Source: Gammaproteobacteria bacterium (GTDB taxonomy: Bacteria; Pseudomonadota; Gammaproteobacteria; JAHELT01). From it: a stretch of 46,302 nucleotides of DNA. The translations under genes were made by a program, and so were the position numbers. The stretch spans positions 1-46,302 of the forward strand of contig JAOTYY010000002.1 of the NCBI GenBank assembly GCA_029861595.1, in the 5' to 3' direction. Shown one piece after another: positions 17,859 to 26,478 of the stretch (the stretch's first letter is position 1; each line of letters opens with the position of its first letter). A model generated the notes under the pieces. The model did not search any database. It was not told the DNA's origin and worked only from the letters and a program-made list of their open reading frames with translations.

Positions 17859-18923
17859 TCAGTCGCGGCGCGCAGGGAGAATTTCGCGCAGCCTGGCGCT
17901 CCAGTCCCGCAGCGAGGTCTGGGTCGTCGGCCAGTCGATGCAGGCATCCGTCACCGAGACACCGTACTGGAGCTGCGAAAGATCCTCCGGGATCAATTGA
18001 TTGCCCCAGTTTAGGTGGCTTTCCAGCATCAGGCCGATAATGGAGCGGTTGCCCTCCAGGATCTGATTGACGCAGTTTTCGCCGACCAGGGTCTGCAAGG
18101 CAGGGTCCTTGTTGGAATTGCCATGGCTGCAGTCGACCACGATGTTGCTGGCCAGGCCGGCTTTTTCCAGTGCCTGCTCGCACAGAGCCACGTTCACCGA
18201 GTCATAGTTGGGTCGACCCCCACCGCCGCGCAGAATTACGTGTCCGTACGCATTACCCCGCGTGCGTAACACGCTGATCTTGCCCTCCTGGTCGATGCCC
18301 AGAAAATGGTGCGGCTGCGAGACCGACTGCAGCGCGTTGATCGCCACATCCAGCGAACCGTCGGTACCGTTCTTGAAACCGGCCGGCATCGACAGACCGC
18401 TGGCCATTTCGCGGTGCGTCTGCGACTCGGTGGTGCGTGCGCCGATCGCCGCCCAGGTGAGCAGGTCGGACATGTACTGCGTCGAGATCGGGTCGAGGGC
18501 TTCCGTGGCCGTCGGCAGGCCCAGCTCGGCCAGCTCCAGCAGCAATTCGCGGGCGACGTACAGGCCCTTTTCGATGTGGAACGAATCGTCCATGAAGGGA
18601 TCGTTGATCAGGCCTTTCCAACCGACTGTGGTACGCGGCTTCTCGAAATAAACGCGCATGATCAGCAACAGTGTGTCGCTCACTTCGTCGGCCAGTTCCT
18701 TCAGTTTCCGAGCGTACTCGCGCGCCGCCTTCGGATCATGGATCGAGCACGGACCGACAACGATCAGGATGCGGTGGTCCTTACGATCGAGAATGTTATG
18801 CACGGACTTGCGCCCGGCAAGCACCGTGTTCCCGGCCGCCGGCGAGTTCGGTAAATCCTGTTTGACCTGCTGCGGTGTGGGCAGCAGCTCCTGCTTGACG
18901 ACATTGACGTTTTCGAGTTGCAT
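17859..18923 (-). CDS. 3-deoxy-7-phosphoheptulonate synthase (DAHP synthase, class I)
   Basis: A 354-residue first enzyme of the shikimate pathway, joining phosphoenolpyruvate and erythrose 4-phosphate. Class I AroF/G/H features: VVGPCSIHDPKAAREYA, MRVYFEKPRTTVGWKGLINDP, AIGARTTESQTHREMASGLS, GFKNGTDGS, LRGGG and VDCSHGNSNKD (metal-binding His). Length equals E. coli AroG (350). Which amino acid inhibits it is not decided here, so no letter is assigned. ATG 18923 (MQLENVNVVKQELLPTP) is chosen over an upstream frame extension. It is the first gene of a two-gene minus-strand unit with the phosphatase. Confidence 0.96.
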   Translation of the reverse strand: MQLENVNVVKQELLPTPQQVKQDLPNSPAAGNTVLAGRKSVHNILDRKDHRILIVVGPCSIHDPKAAREYARKLKELADEVSDTLLLIMRVYFEKPRTTVGWKGLINDPFMDDSFHIEKGLYVARELLLELAELGLPTATEALDPISTQYMSDLLTWAAIGARTTESQTHREMASGLSMPAGFKNGTDGSLDVAINALQSVSQPHHFLGIDQEGKISVLRTRGNAYGHVILRGGGGRPNYDSVNVALCEQALEKAGLASNIVVDCSHGNSNKDPALQTLVGENCVNQILEGNRSIIGLMLESHLNWGNQLIPEDLSQLQYGVSVTDACIDWPTTQTSLRDWSARLREILPARRD

Positions 18924-19034
18924 GTTGATGTCCGATTTGTGCCAATTCACCGCGTTGCTCCGGGTAAAACGCTGCGCGCCGTCGACCACGCGCACCACGA
19001 CCACCCGCGGCGGCACGGCCAGTACTTCTCAAGC

Positions 19035-19064
19035 CCGGTTCCCGCGCTCGAGCGCGGGAACCGG
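19035..19064. repeat. Perfect 30-bp palindrome
   Basis: Two 15-base arms, CCGGTTCCCGCGCTC and its exact complement, meet with no spacer at 19049/19050. It lies in the 329-base divergent region between the DAHP synthase gene (minus) and the TPR gene (plus). It is GC-rich, has no T-run after it and does not match the other repeats of the window. It could be an operator, a cruciform or a REP-like element. The rest of this region (18924-19252) shows no gene and no clear promoter. Confidence 0.85.
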
Positions 19065-19252
19065 ATAGTGTACCTGGGAAAAGACGCTCACGCCGGTCCA
19101 CCTGTTCCGCGCCGGCAGTGCCCTCACCGGGATGCCGGAAATACCCGGCGCAGTGCCGGGTGCCGAACGGGGTAACAGCAGCTGTCACGGCCGCGTTCCG
19201 GGGCGGCGGCGGGGTGCTTGGCAAGCTGTTGCCGAGCGGCCATACTGCAACG

Positions 19253-19801
19253 ATGCGTTTCCTGGTGTTGCTGTTTTCATTGCTGTTTGGGCCGCTCGGT
19301 ACGGCCCTGTCCGATCAGAAAGACGAGCGGCTGGACGGGTTGTTTGCGCAACTGCATGCCACCGCAGACGCGCAGTTAGCGCAGGGCATCACCCGGCAGA
19401 TCTGGGAGATCTGGTATCAGACGGACGACGTCAGAGGGCGCGAAATCTTCGTGCGCGGCGAGCAGCATATGCAGGAAGGCCGTTTCGACCAGGCGTTGAC
19501 CGCGTTTGACGAGCTGGTGAAGCTGACGCCCGGGTTTGCCGAAGCCTGGAACCGTCGCGCGACGTTGCTGTATCTGATGGGCGAGCACTCCGCGTCTATA
19601 GACGATATCAAGCACACGCTGGTGCTGGAACCGCGACATTTCGGTGCGCTGTCCGGATTGGGGCTGATCTACCTGCACAGCGAGCAGTGGGACGCTGCAA
19701 TCAGCGCGTTCCGCAAAGCACTGGAAGTCAACCCGCACCTGCCGGGGCCGAAGCTGAACATAGAGATGATCGAACAACACACACGAGGCAGCACGATTTA
19801 A
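19253..19801 (+). CDS. Exported TPR protein
   Basis: A 182-residue protein with a signal peptide (MRFLVLLFSLLFGPLGTALS) and a C-terminal block of about three TPR units (GEQHMQEGRFDQALTAFDELVKLTPGFAEAWNRRA, then LLYLMGEHSASIDDIKHTLVLEPRH, then GLIYLHSEQWDAAISAFRKALEVNP at about 80-175; motif order shown in parts). TPR proteins mediate protein-protein contacts; the partner is unknown. The frame is open back to 19118, but the signal peptide starts at ATG 19253. The FAD oxidase gene begins four bases after the stop, so they form a transcription unit. Confidence 0.85.
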   Translation: MRFLVLLFSLLFGPLGTALSDQKDERLDGLFAQLHATADAQLAQGITRQIWEIWYQTDDVRGREIFVRGEQHMQEGRFDQALTAFDELVKLTPGFAEAWNRRATLLYLMGEHSASIDDIKHTLVLEPRHFGALSGLGLIYLHSEQWDAAISAFRKALEVNPHLPGPKLNIEMIEQHTRGSTI

Positions 19802-19805
19802 GACT

Positions 19806-21200
19806 ATGGCTGTTGCGATCACACAGGTAGTAGATATCGATCCCACGCTGGAGCGTCTGGGCGCTTTGCTGGGCGATAGAATCACCACGTCGGCGGCGGT
19901 TTGCGAACGTCATGGCCGCGACGAGTCGTATCATGAAGGTGCGCCACCGCAGGCGGTGGTCTATCCGCAAAGTACCGAGGAAGTGGCCGAGATCGTCTCG
20001 ATTTGCGCAGCGGCAAAGGTGCCGATGATCCCCTACGGAACCGGCACGTCCCTTGAGGGACATGTGGCGGCTCTGGCCGGCGGTGTGTGCATCGATATGA
20101 TGCAGATGAATCAGATCATGCGGGTCAATGCCGAGGATCTCGACGTGGTGGTGCAACCGGGTGTCACGCGCAAGGAACTTAACAATTATTTGCGCGATAC
20201 GGGTTTGTTCTTCCCCATGGATCCCGGTGCCGACGCCTCGGTGGGCGGCATGACTGCGACACGGGCGTCCGGTACCAACGCCGTGCGTTACGGCACCATG
20301 CGCGAAGCGGTGATTGCGCTGACCGTGGTGCTTGCCGACGGGCGGATCATCAAAACTGGACGCCGTGCGCGTAAATCGGCTGCCGGCTACGACCTGACCC
20401 GCTTGTTCGTCGGCTCCGAAGGCACGCTGGGCGTCATCACCGAGATCACCCTGCGTGTATACGGCATTCCGGAGGCGATCTCGTCTGCGGTGTGCACTTT
20501 CGACACCCTGGCCGGCGCCGTCGACACGGTGATAATGACTATCCAGATGGGCGTGCCAGTAGCACGCATCGAGTTGCTGGACGAGCTGCAGATCGACGCG
20601 GTCAACAAGTACTCGGATCTTTCGCTGACGGTTGCGCCGACGCTGTTCCTGGAGTTTCACGGCAGCGAGGCGTCGGTCGCCGAGCAGGCACAAACGGTTG
20701 GCGAGATCGCCGCCGGCGAAGGCGGCAAGGATTTCGCTTGGACCACTAACACCGAAGAGCGCAACAAGCTCTGGCAGGCGCGCCACGATGCGGCCTACGC
20801 CAATAAAGCCGCACGCCCGGGCGCGCAGCTCTGGGCCACGGACGTATGCGTGCCGATTTCGCGGCTCGCGGAATGCATTCTGGAAACGCGCCGCGACATC
20901 GACGAAAGCAATCTGTTTGCGCCGATCGTCGGCCATGTCGGCGATGGCAATTTTCACCTGAGCCTGGTTATCGATCCTCGAGATGCCGATGAGCTCGCGC
21001 GGGCCGAGGCGTTGAACGAGCGTCTGGTAGCACGCGCGCTGGCGATGGAGGGGACCTGTACCGGCGAGCACGGCATCGGCTGCGGCAAGCTGCAGTTCCT
21101 GCACGATGAACTTGGCGATGCCGTGGATGTGATGCGCGCCGTCAAAAAGGCGCTGGACCCCTATAACCTAATGAATCCTGGCAAGATCGTCAGTCTTTGA
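19806..21200 (+). CDS. FAD-linked oxidase, D-lactate/glycolate dehydrogenase family
   Basis: A 464-residue flavoenzyme of the GlcD/Dld2 type. The N-terminal FAD-binding PCMH domain (about 45-220) has VPMIPYGTGTSLEGH, the glycine-rich FPMDPGADASVGGM and KSAAGYDLTRLFVGSEGTLG. The C-terminal FAD-oxidase domain (about 225-460) has GHVGDGNFHLSLVID and the ending GTCTGEHGIGCGKLQF ... LMNPGKI. The family oxidises D-2-hydroxy acids such as D-lactate, glycolate or 2-hydroxyglutarate and passes electrons to cytochrome c or the electron chain. No GlcE/GlcF partners are adjacent, which favours a single-subunit D-lactate dehydrogenase. It follows the TPR gene by four bases. Confidence 0.93.
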   Translation: MAVAITQVVDIDPTLERLGALLGDRITTSAAVCERHGRDESYHEGAPPQAVVYPQSTEEVAEIVSICAAAKVPMIPYGTGTSLEGHVAALAGGVCIDMMQMNQIMRVNAEDLDVVVQPGVTRKELNNYLRDTGLFFPMDPGADASVGGMTATRASGTNAVRYGTMREAVIALTVVLADGRIIKTGRRARKSAAGYDLTRLFVGSEGTLGVITEITLRVYGIPEAISSAVCTFDTLAGAVDTVIMTIQMGVPVARIELLDELQIDAVNKYSDLSLTVAPTLFLEFHGSEASVAEQAQTVGEIAAGEGGKDFAWTTNTEERNKLWQARHDAAYANKAARPGAQLWATDVCVPISRLAECILETRRDIDESNLFAPIVGHVGDGNFHLSLVIDPRDADELARAEALNERLVARALAMEGTCTGEHGIGCGKLQFLHDELGDAVDVMRAVKKALDPYNLMNPGKIVSL

Positions 21201-21206
21201 CGCGCG

Positions 21207-21304
21207 TCTGAGTGCCCCCATCTCGATCCTTCTCCACCAAGGGGAAAAGGGCTTTGATTGTTCCCTCTCGTTCTGCTCTGGGAGAGCGGCAGGGAGTGAG
21301 GGTT
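21207..21304. repeat. Palindromic repeat cluster 3
   Basis: A degenerate forward unit (TGCCCCCATCTCGATCCTTC then CCACCAAGGGGAAAAGGG) is followed by a reverse unit ending GGGAGAGCGGCAGGGAGTG-AGGG. The end matches the terminus of cluster 2 unit 4 (CAGGGAGTGAGGGT). It lies right after the FAD oxidase stop and is consistent with an mRNA 3'-end element. Confidence 0.7.
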
Positions 21305-21379
21305 CCATTTGGTCAAGAATTGCACCCGCCTGCCGATCTGTTGGTGGAACGTTTGACCGTAAGCACAGGTCAAACTACA

Positions 21380-21417
21380 GTAGCGCCGCACCGCCCCAAA
21401 AGGGCAAGGCGCGCTAC
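21380..21417. repeat. Imperfect hairpin in the FAD oxidase to dehydrogenase gap
   Basis: Arms GTAGCGCC and GGCGCGCTAC with inner CCGCCC/GGGC can fold into an interrupted stem. No U-run follows, so it is a weak terminator candidate. The remainder of 21201-21645 holds no gene that I can support. Confidence 0.45.
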
Positions 21418-21645
21418 GTCAACCAACCCCTTGCAGTGATCCTGCTGTGGAGAAACCGATGATCGATTCATCGTCCACCTCCGGCCGGCGTCGCCGTTGC
21501 GCTGCACACAACGAACTCTAGTAGACAGGCCCGTGCCGTTCCAAGCCGAGCATCGGTCTGACCGTCGCGAAACGGCAGACAACCGGCACTGGCGCGAATT
21601 CTGCAATTCCTTTTAACGGCCACGGCAGCGTGGGAGGTTTGCATC

Positions 21646-22725
21646 ATGAACGTTTTTGCGCACGCAGAATTCGACGCTCACGAGCAGGTGTGTTTCTGCC
21701 ACGACCAGGCATCCGGGCTGCGGGCTATTATCGCCATTCATAATACCGCCCTGGGACCCGCGCTGGGCGGTGTGCGCATGTGGCCCTATGCCGACGAGGC
21801 GGCTGCGCTGGCCGATGTCTTGCGACTGTCGCGTGGCATGACGTACAAATCGGCTCTCGCCGGTCTGCAACTGGGTGGTGGTAAATCGGTCATTATCGGT
21901 GATCCAGCCCGGGACAAGTCCCGTGCACTGATGATCGCCATGGGCGAGGCCGTGAACGGTTTGGGCGGCCGCTACATTGCCGCGGAGGATTCCGGCACCA
22001 CGGTCGAGGATCTCAAGGCGATGCGCGACGTGACCCGCCATGTTGCCGGCATCGCCGATAAACCGACAGCGCAGGGTGGCATGCGCACGGGAGACCCATC
22101 GCCAGCCACCGCTTACGGCGTGTACGCAGGCATCCGTGCCGCCGTTGCCTTTCGTTTGCAACGCGACGAACTCGATGGCGTGCGCGTGGCTGTGCAGGGT
22201 GTCGGCAGCGTCGGCTTCAAACTGGCGAAGCGTCTCGCCGCGCAAGGTGCCCGGTTGTGGCTGACCGATATAGATACGGACCGTGCGCGTCTGGCGTGTG
22301 GTGAAGTCAACGCGAAGCTGGTGACACCGGAAGAAATTTTCGCTCTGGACGTCGATGTGTTCGCGCCGTGTGCGATGGGCGCGGTGATCAATGACGACAC
22401 CGCCGCAACGTTGCGGGCGCGCATCGTCGCCGGCGCCGCCAATAATCAGCTGGCGCAGCCCCGGCATGCAGACGCACTCGCGGAGCGCGGCATACTTTAC
22501 GCGCCCGACTACGTGATCAATGCTGGCGGTGTGATTGACGTTGCGCTGGAACTCGAGTCGTTCGATGTCGATGCCGTGAACGAGCGCGTCGCGGGCATCG
22601 GTGCCACCCTCACGGAGATTTTTGAGCGTGCCGAGCGCGAGGGACGCAACACCAGCGAGGTCGCTGATCGGCTGGCCCGGGAAAAGTTACAGGGCAAACG
22701 TGATATGCGTGAGAGCGCGCGATAA
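21646..22725 (+). CDS. Leu/Phe/Val (Glu-family) amino acid dehydrogenase
   Basis: A 359-residue NAD-dependent enzyme that deaminates branched-chain or aromatic amino acids to 2-oxo acids. The N-terminal domain has the substrate Lys68 (GMTYKSALA) and catalytic Lys80 ([10 protein letters not shown]), at exactly the numbers used for Bacillus leucine dehydrogenase. Residues about 175-190 hold the nucleotide-binding [14 protein letters not shown]. The end part has GAANNQL and [14 protein letters not shown]. Substrate choice between Leu, Val and Phe cannot be read here. A strong ribosome site (GGGAGG) precedes the ATG. Fits with the Aap importer as part of amino acid use. Confidence 0.94.
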   Translation: MNVFAHAEFDAHEQVCFCHDQASGLRAIIAIHNTALGPALGGVRMWPYADEAAALADVLRLSRGMTYKSALAGLQLGGGKSVIIGDPARDKSRALMIAMGEAVNGLGGRYIAAEDSGTTVEDLKAMRDVTRHVAGIADKPTAQGGMRTGDPSPATAYGVYAGIRAAVAFRLQRDELDGVRVAVQGVGSVGFKLAKRLAAQGARLWLTDIDTDRARLACGEVNAKLVTPEEIFALDVDVFAPCAMGAVINDDTAATLRARIVAGAANNQLAQPRHADALAERGILYAPDYVINAGGVIDVALELESFDVDAVNERVAGIGATLTEIFERAEREGRNTSEVADRLAREKLQGKRDMRESAR

Positions 22726-22741
22726 TGGGCACGAAAGCTCG

Positions 22742-23167
22742 CTACAACCAGTGCGCCATCAGCACGCGGTCCTCGATTTCATAGTCGAGCGAACGGTAAA
22801 AGTCGACGACGGCGTGGTTGTCGGGCCTCAACATGAGCATGACTTTGCCGACACCGCGCTCCGCCAGCCAGTTCTCGGCGGCCCGTACTACCTGCTGCCC
22901 GACGCCATGGCGTTGTAGATCCGGCGCCACAGCCAGATAGTACAACCAGCCGCGATGGCCGTCGCTGCCCAGCATTACGCTGGCGCCGAGCCCTTTGCGT
23001 TCGGGATGTTCTCTGACGAGAATCGTGCTCGACGGGTTCTCAAGGCAGCGGTCGATGTCTTTCTGCGGGTCGTTCCAGGGTCGCAGCAGATCGCAATCGG
23101 ACCAGAGCGTGGCCAGCGCCGCGAAATCGTTCGCGCCATACTCGCGCACCGACAGATCCTCTGTCAT
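22742..23167 (-). CDS. ypeA: GNAT acetyltransferase, YpeA type
   Basis: A 141-residue N-acetyltransferase, the same length as E. coli YpeA, and sharing LWSDCDLLRPWNDPQKDIDR near residues 20-40 and DGHRGWLYYLAVAPDLQRHG near 73-93. The acetyl-CoA loop is QRHGVGQQVVRAAE. The substrate is unknown. The frame is open upstream, but ATG 23167 matches the family. The gene converges on the dehydrogenase gene and is divergent from dapA; a short G/C hairpin (around 23277-23300) lies in the shared upstream region. Confidence 0.9.
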   Translation of the reverse strand: MTEDLSVREYGANDFAALATLWSDCDLLRPWNDPQKDIDRCLENPSSTILVREHPERKGLGASVMLGSDGHRGWLYYLAVAPDLQRHGVGQQVVRAAENWLAERGVGKVMLMLRPDNHAVVDFYRSLDYEIEDRVLMAHWL

Positions 23168-23355
23168 GTCCGGTAAGCACCTGCAACGGTCCTGCCGCGA
23201 TAGCCACTGCGTCTTTTTGCCAGCACGGGCCGCATAAATTCTCTCCCGGTTGGAAATGAGCGAGGGATGGTACACCACGCCACGGGGTTCCCCGCGTGGC
23301 AGGCGCGCGCCGGTGGACATATACTACGGGTTTCGGCGCGAACCGGTGAGAAGAT

Positions 23356-24231
23356 ATGTTCAAAGGTAGTATGGTTGCCATGGCGACGCCCATGCACGCA
23401 GACGGGTCGCTGGACGAGGATTCACTGGCACGCCTGGTGGAGTTCCATATAGAGAACGACACTGACGCGATCATCGCGGTCGGCACCACCGGCGAATCGG
23501 CGACGCTGGATATTCCCGAGCACAGCTACGTCATAAAACGTGTTGTCGACCTAGTCGCCAGACGCATCCCGGTCATCGGCGGCACCGGTGCCAATTCCAC
23601 CAGCGAGGCGATCGAACTGACACAAAACGCCAAGAATGCGGGTGTCGACGCCTGCCTGCTGGTCACGCCGTACTACAACAAACCTACTCAGGAGGGTCTG
23701 TACCTGCACTTCAAGGCAGTTGCCGAGGCGGTCTCGATAGACCAGATTCTCTACAACGTCCCCGGCCGCACTGCGGTCGACATGCTGCCCGATACCGTGG
23801 CCCGTCTTTCCGTGGTGGACAACATCATCGGCGTGAAGGAAGCCACCGGCAGCGTGGAGCGCGCCAGCGAGATCATTGCCAGTTGCGATGACAATTTCGG
23901 CGTCTATTCGGGCGAAGACCACAATGCGATGGAAGTGATTCTCGCTGGCGGTCATGGCGTTATTTCAGTGACCGCGAATGTGGCGCCTAGGTTGATGCAT
24001 GACATGTGCGATGCGGCGCTGGCGGCTGACCGTGCTGCGGCAACCAAGATCAACGACAAACTGATACCACTGCATCGCGAGTTGTTTTGCGAATCGAATC
24101 CGATACCCGCCAAGTGGGCGCTGCAGCAGATGGGCTTGATCGAAAAGGGCATTCGCCTGCCGCTGACCTGGCTTTCCGAGGCCAGGCATCAAAACGTGAG
24201 AGCAGCGTTAGAAACCGCTGGCGTGCTTTGA
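23356..24231 (+). CDS. dapA: 4-hydroxy-tetrahydrodipicolinate synthase
   Basis: A 291-residue (beta/alpha)8 enzyme, the first committed step to lysine and diaminopimelate; it condenses pyruvate with aspartate semialdehyde. The residues of E. coli DapA are found at identical numbers: Thr44 (AVGTTGE), Tyr107 (TPYYNKP), Tyr133 (ILYNVPGR), Arg138 and the Schiff-base Lys161 (GVKEATG). AGAAG-like bases precede the ATG. A TATACT at 23320-23325 may be the -10 box, with no good -35. bamC follows with overlapping stop and start, the order seen in many Gammaproteobacteria. Confidence 0.98.
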   Translation: MFKGSMVAMATPMHADGSLDEDSLARLVEFHIENDTDAIIAVGTTGESATLDIPEHSYVIKRVVDLVARRIPVIGGTGANSTSEAIELTQNAKNAGVDACLLVTPYYNKPTQEGLYLHFKAVAEAVSIDQILYNVPGRTAVDMLPDTVARLSVVDNIIGVKEATGSVERASEIIASCDDNFGVYSGEDHNAMEVILAGGHGVISVTANVAPRLMHDMCDAALAADRAAATKINDKLIPLHRELFCESNPIPAKWALQQMGLIEKGIRLPLTWLSEARHQNVRAALETAGVL

Positions 24232-25361
24232 GGCAGACCGCTTTCAAGACAGTCTGCCGTACGCTGGCGGCCGGTGGCATTGCCCTCGGCGTTACATCCT
24301 GTGGCATGTTAGGAAAGCACAGTGACGACCCGACGGTTGCCTACGTCTCCGCAGAGGAACGCGCGCTCCTGGAAATTCCACCGGATCTTTCCAGCAATGC
24401 GCGCGAGGCGCTGTTGCGACTTCCGGAGAGCGGCAAGAGTAAAATTGCTCACAGTACCTTGTTGCCCAGTCCCGAATCCGTGCGTCTGGTCCGCGATGGG
24501 TCCGCACGCTGGCTGGAACTGGATGCGGACGCGCGCGAGCTATGGCCGTCGCTGAAGGACTTTCTCACCCACCATGGCTACCAGATAGCCCGTGACGAAC
24601 CGTTGCTGGGCGTGATCGAAACGGAGTGGCGGAACGTGACCGAGGAGAGTTCGAGCGGCATCGGTGGCGCCGTCGCGGATCTCTTCTCCGGTCCTGCGGA
24701 CAAACCCAGAGAACGTTTTCGGCTGCGCGTGGAGCGCATCTCCGACGCCGACAAAACCGTGCGGCTGTTCGTCACCCAGCGGCGTATCGTACCGGCGGTT
24801 GTGGCCGACGCCCGCGGCCGGCCGACCGACGAGGGTGTTCTGATCAAGCGTCCACCGCAGAGCGAGCAGGAAACGGAAATGTTATTGCGCCTGCTGGTGT
24901 TTCTTGGCGTGCAGGAGCAGGTCGCCAGGGGCGTGCTCACGTCCGACGAAGTGGAGCAGCTGGCGGCGCGCGCGTACCTCGAAGAAAAGAGCGGCGAGTT
25001 GACATTGGTGGTGGCGGAAACGCATCACCGGGTATGGCCGCTGGCGGGCGAGGCGATCGAAGAGATCGGGCTGGACATCGAAAACACGGTCAAATCGGAA
25101 TCCCGATACGAGGTGCTGTTCGAGGGTGTTCCGCCTGCTGACGACACTGCGCAGGCCACGCAAGACGCCGGGGACAACGAGCAGCAGGGATTCTTCTTCG
25201 GGCTGTTCGGCGATGAGCAAAAGATCGAACAATACTATCAGGTGTACGTTCTGGAAGAGCCGGGCAAGACGCGAATCACGATTACTGATGCCACCGGGTC
25301 TTCCAAGCTGCCCGCGCTGGAGAAACAGATCCTGCAGCGCTTGCACGAGAAACTGCGTTGA
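24228..25361 (+). CDS. bamC: Outer membrane assembly lipoprotein BamC
   Basis: A 377-residue lipoprotein of the BAM complex that inserts beta-barrel proteins into the outer membrane. Signal peptide with lipobox VTSCGML (Cys about residue 24), then the unstructured N-terminal stretch with LLEIPPDLSSNAR, which in E. coli BamC binds BamD, then two helix-grip domains (about 85-215 and 245-370). The middle has NVTEESSSGIGGAVADLFSGPADKPRERFRLRVER (shown in parts: EESSSGIGG, RERFRLR). The best start is TTG 24228, overlapping the dapA stop TGA; no ATG or GTG fits the signal peptide and no strong ribosome site is seen, so the start is uncertain. Confidence 0.88.
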   Translation: MRQTAFKTVCRTLAAGGIALGVTSCGMLGKHSDDPTVAYVSAEERALLEIPPDLSSNAREALLRLPESGKSKIAHSTLLPSPESVRLVRDGSARWLELDADARELWPSLKDFLTHHGYQIARDEPLLGVIETEWRNVTEESSSGIGGAVADLFSGPADKPRERFRLRVERISDADKTVRLFVTQRRIVPAVVADARGRPTDEGVLIKRPPQSEQETEMLLRLLVFLGVQEQVARGVLTSDEVEQLAARAYLEEKSGELTLVVAETHHRVWPLAGEAIEEIGLDIENTVKSESRYEVLFEGVPPADDTAQATQDAGDNEQQGFFFGLFGDEQKIEQYYQVYVLEEPGKTRITITDATGSSKLPALEKQILQRLHEKLR

Positions 25362-25622
25362 ACTGTCGTTGCCGGCCACGAGACGCTACCTACTGCCCCT
25401 GGATAGACATCCCCATGATGCTTGCCGCCCGGATGTCGGAGGAAAAGCGGCGGAGCGGCTGATCGACTGAGCCGGGTTGTGCTTGGCAAGCGACCCTTGG
25501 AACATTTCAAAACAGCGAATGGAACGATCGCGCCGACGCAGTCTGTGGACCGCTGGGACGAAGGGAAGGGTGCCCGGCGTTATCCTTTCCAACCGTGGGG
25601 CGTGTATCAAGGGGGATCAATC

Positions 25623-26381
25623 GTGCGTTTTGCTTCACTGGGCAGTGGCAGTGCGGGCAATGCCACGTTGATCGCTGCGGCCGATACCTGCCTGCTGCTG
25701 GACTGCGGGTTCACGATCAAGGAAACGGTCAGGCGCCTGGCCAATCTCGGCGTCAGTCCGGAGTCGCTGACGGGCATCGCGGTGACGCACGAACACGCCG
25801 ATCATGCGGGCGGCGTAGGGCCGCTGGCGCGGCGTTTCGATTTACCCGTCTGGGCTACCTACGGAACGCTTGCTATGCTTCGCGACAGCGACCTGCCGCG
25901 GATCACTCCGATCCACGCACATCGCAGTCTGCAGATTGGTGACCTGGAAGTGCACCCGTTTCCGGTACCGCACGATGCGGCCGAGCCCTGTCAGTTCGTG
26001 TTCGCCTGCCGCGACGCACGTCTGGGGGTGCTCACCGACACAGGGTCCATCACCGCTCATATCGTGAGTCATCTGCGTGGGTGCCGCAGCTTGATCCTGG
26101 AGTGCAATCACGATGCCGACATGTTGCGCGCGGGGCCTTACCCACCTGCAGTGCAGGCGCGGGTAGCCAGCCCTTATGGTCATCTGGGCAATCACCAGGC
26201 GGCCGAATTGCTGCAAAAGCTCGCTACCGATGAGCTGGATACGTTGCTGCTCGCGCACATCAGCGGCAATAACAATACTCCCGAGGAAGCATTGCGCTGC
26301 GTCAGCGCGGCGCTTGGCTGCGCGCCGGACTGGCCAGGTGTGCTGCGGCAGGAAAGCGAATCCGACTGGTTCGAGGTGTAA
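25623..26381 (+). CDS. MBL-fold metallohydrolase, WalJ/YycJ type
   Basis: A 252-residue metallo-beta-lactamase-fold enzyme. Metal motif THEHADHAGG (about residues 56-65), later His in the segment FPVPHDA, Asp in LTDTG and a C-terminal LAHIS. The start RFASLGSGSAGNATLI is typical of the YycJ/WalJ group, which includes 5'-3' DNA exonucleases linked to repair. GTG 25623 has a strong ribosome site (AAGGGGGAT). The frame continues upstream to 25422, but that part is unlike the family. It is 261 bases after bamC; that gap holds no gene I can support. Confidence 0.9.
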   Translation: MRFASLGSGSAGNATLIAAADTCLLLDCGFTIKETVRRLANLGVSPESLTGIAVTHEHADHAGGVGPLARRFDLPVWATYGTLAMLRDSDLPRITPIHAHRSLQIGDLEVHPFPVPHDAAEPCQFVFACRDARLGVLTDTGSITAHIVSHLRGCRSLILECNHDADMLRAGPYPPAVQARVASPYGHLGNHQAAELLQKLATDELDTLLLAHISGNNNTPEEALRCVSAALGCAPDWPGVLRQESESDWFEV

Positions 26382-26398
26382 CCGCGTTACCGGGCTAT

Positions 26399-26468
26399 GG
26401 GGACATTCTTCTTTTCCGCAGTCCTCAACAAGTGGTGTTTCTTCGCGTCGAAGAAAAAAGAATGTCCC
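26399..26468. repeat. Long palindrome A (GGGACATTCTT), REP/RAYT-like
   Basis: Outer arms GGGACATTCTT (26400-26410) and AAGAATGTCCC (26458-26468) are exact complements. Inside them TTTCTTCG and CGAAGAAA (26438-26456) pair around CGT. The element lies between the convergent metallohydrolase and folE2 genes, 10 bases from the folE2 stop. The hairpin could also end transcription from either side. Confidence 0.8.
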
Positions 26469-26478
26469 TTTATTTGCC

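Noticed and set aside
19728-21104. Long minus-strand open frame (458 codons) opposite the FAD oxidase gene
   Set aside because: It is antisense to a clear flavoenzyme, has no recognisable domain and reflects GC-rich codon bias.
25422-25622. Upstream in-frame extension of the WalJ-like gene
   Set aside because: The extension does not resemble the family and GTG 25623 has a strong ribosome site.
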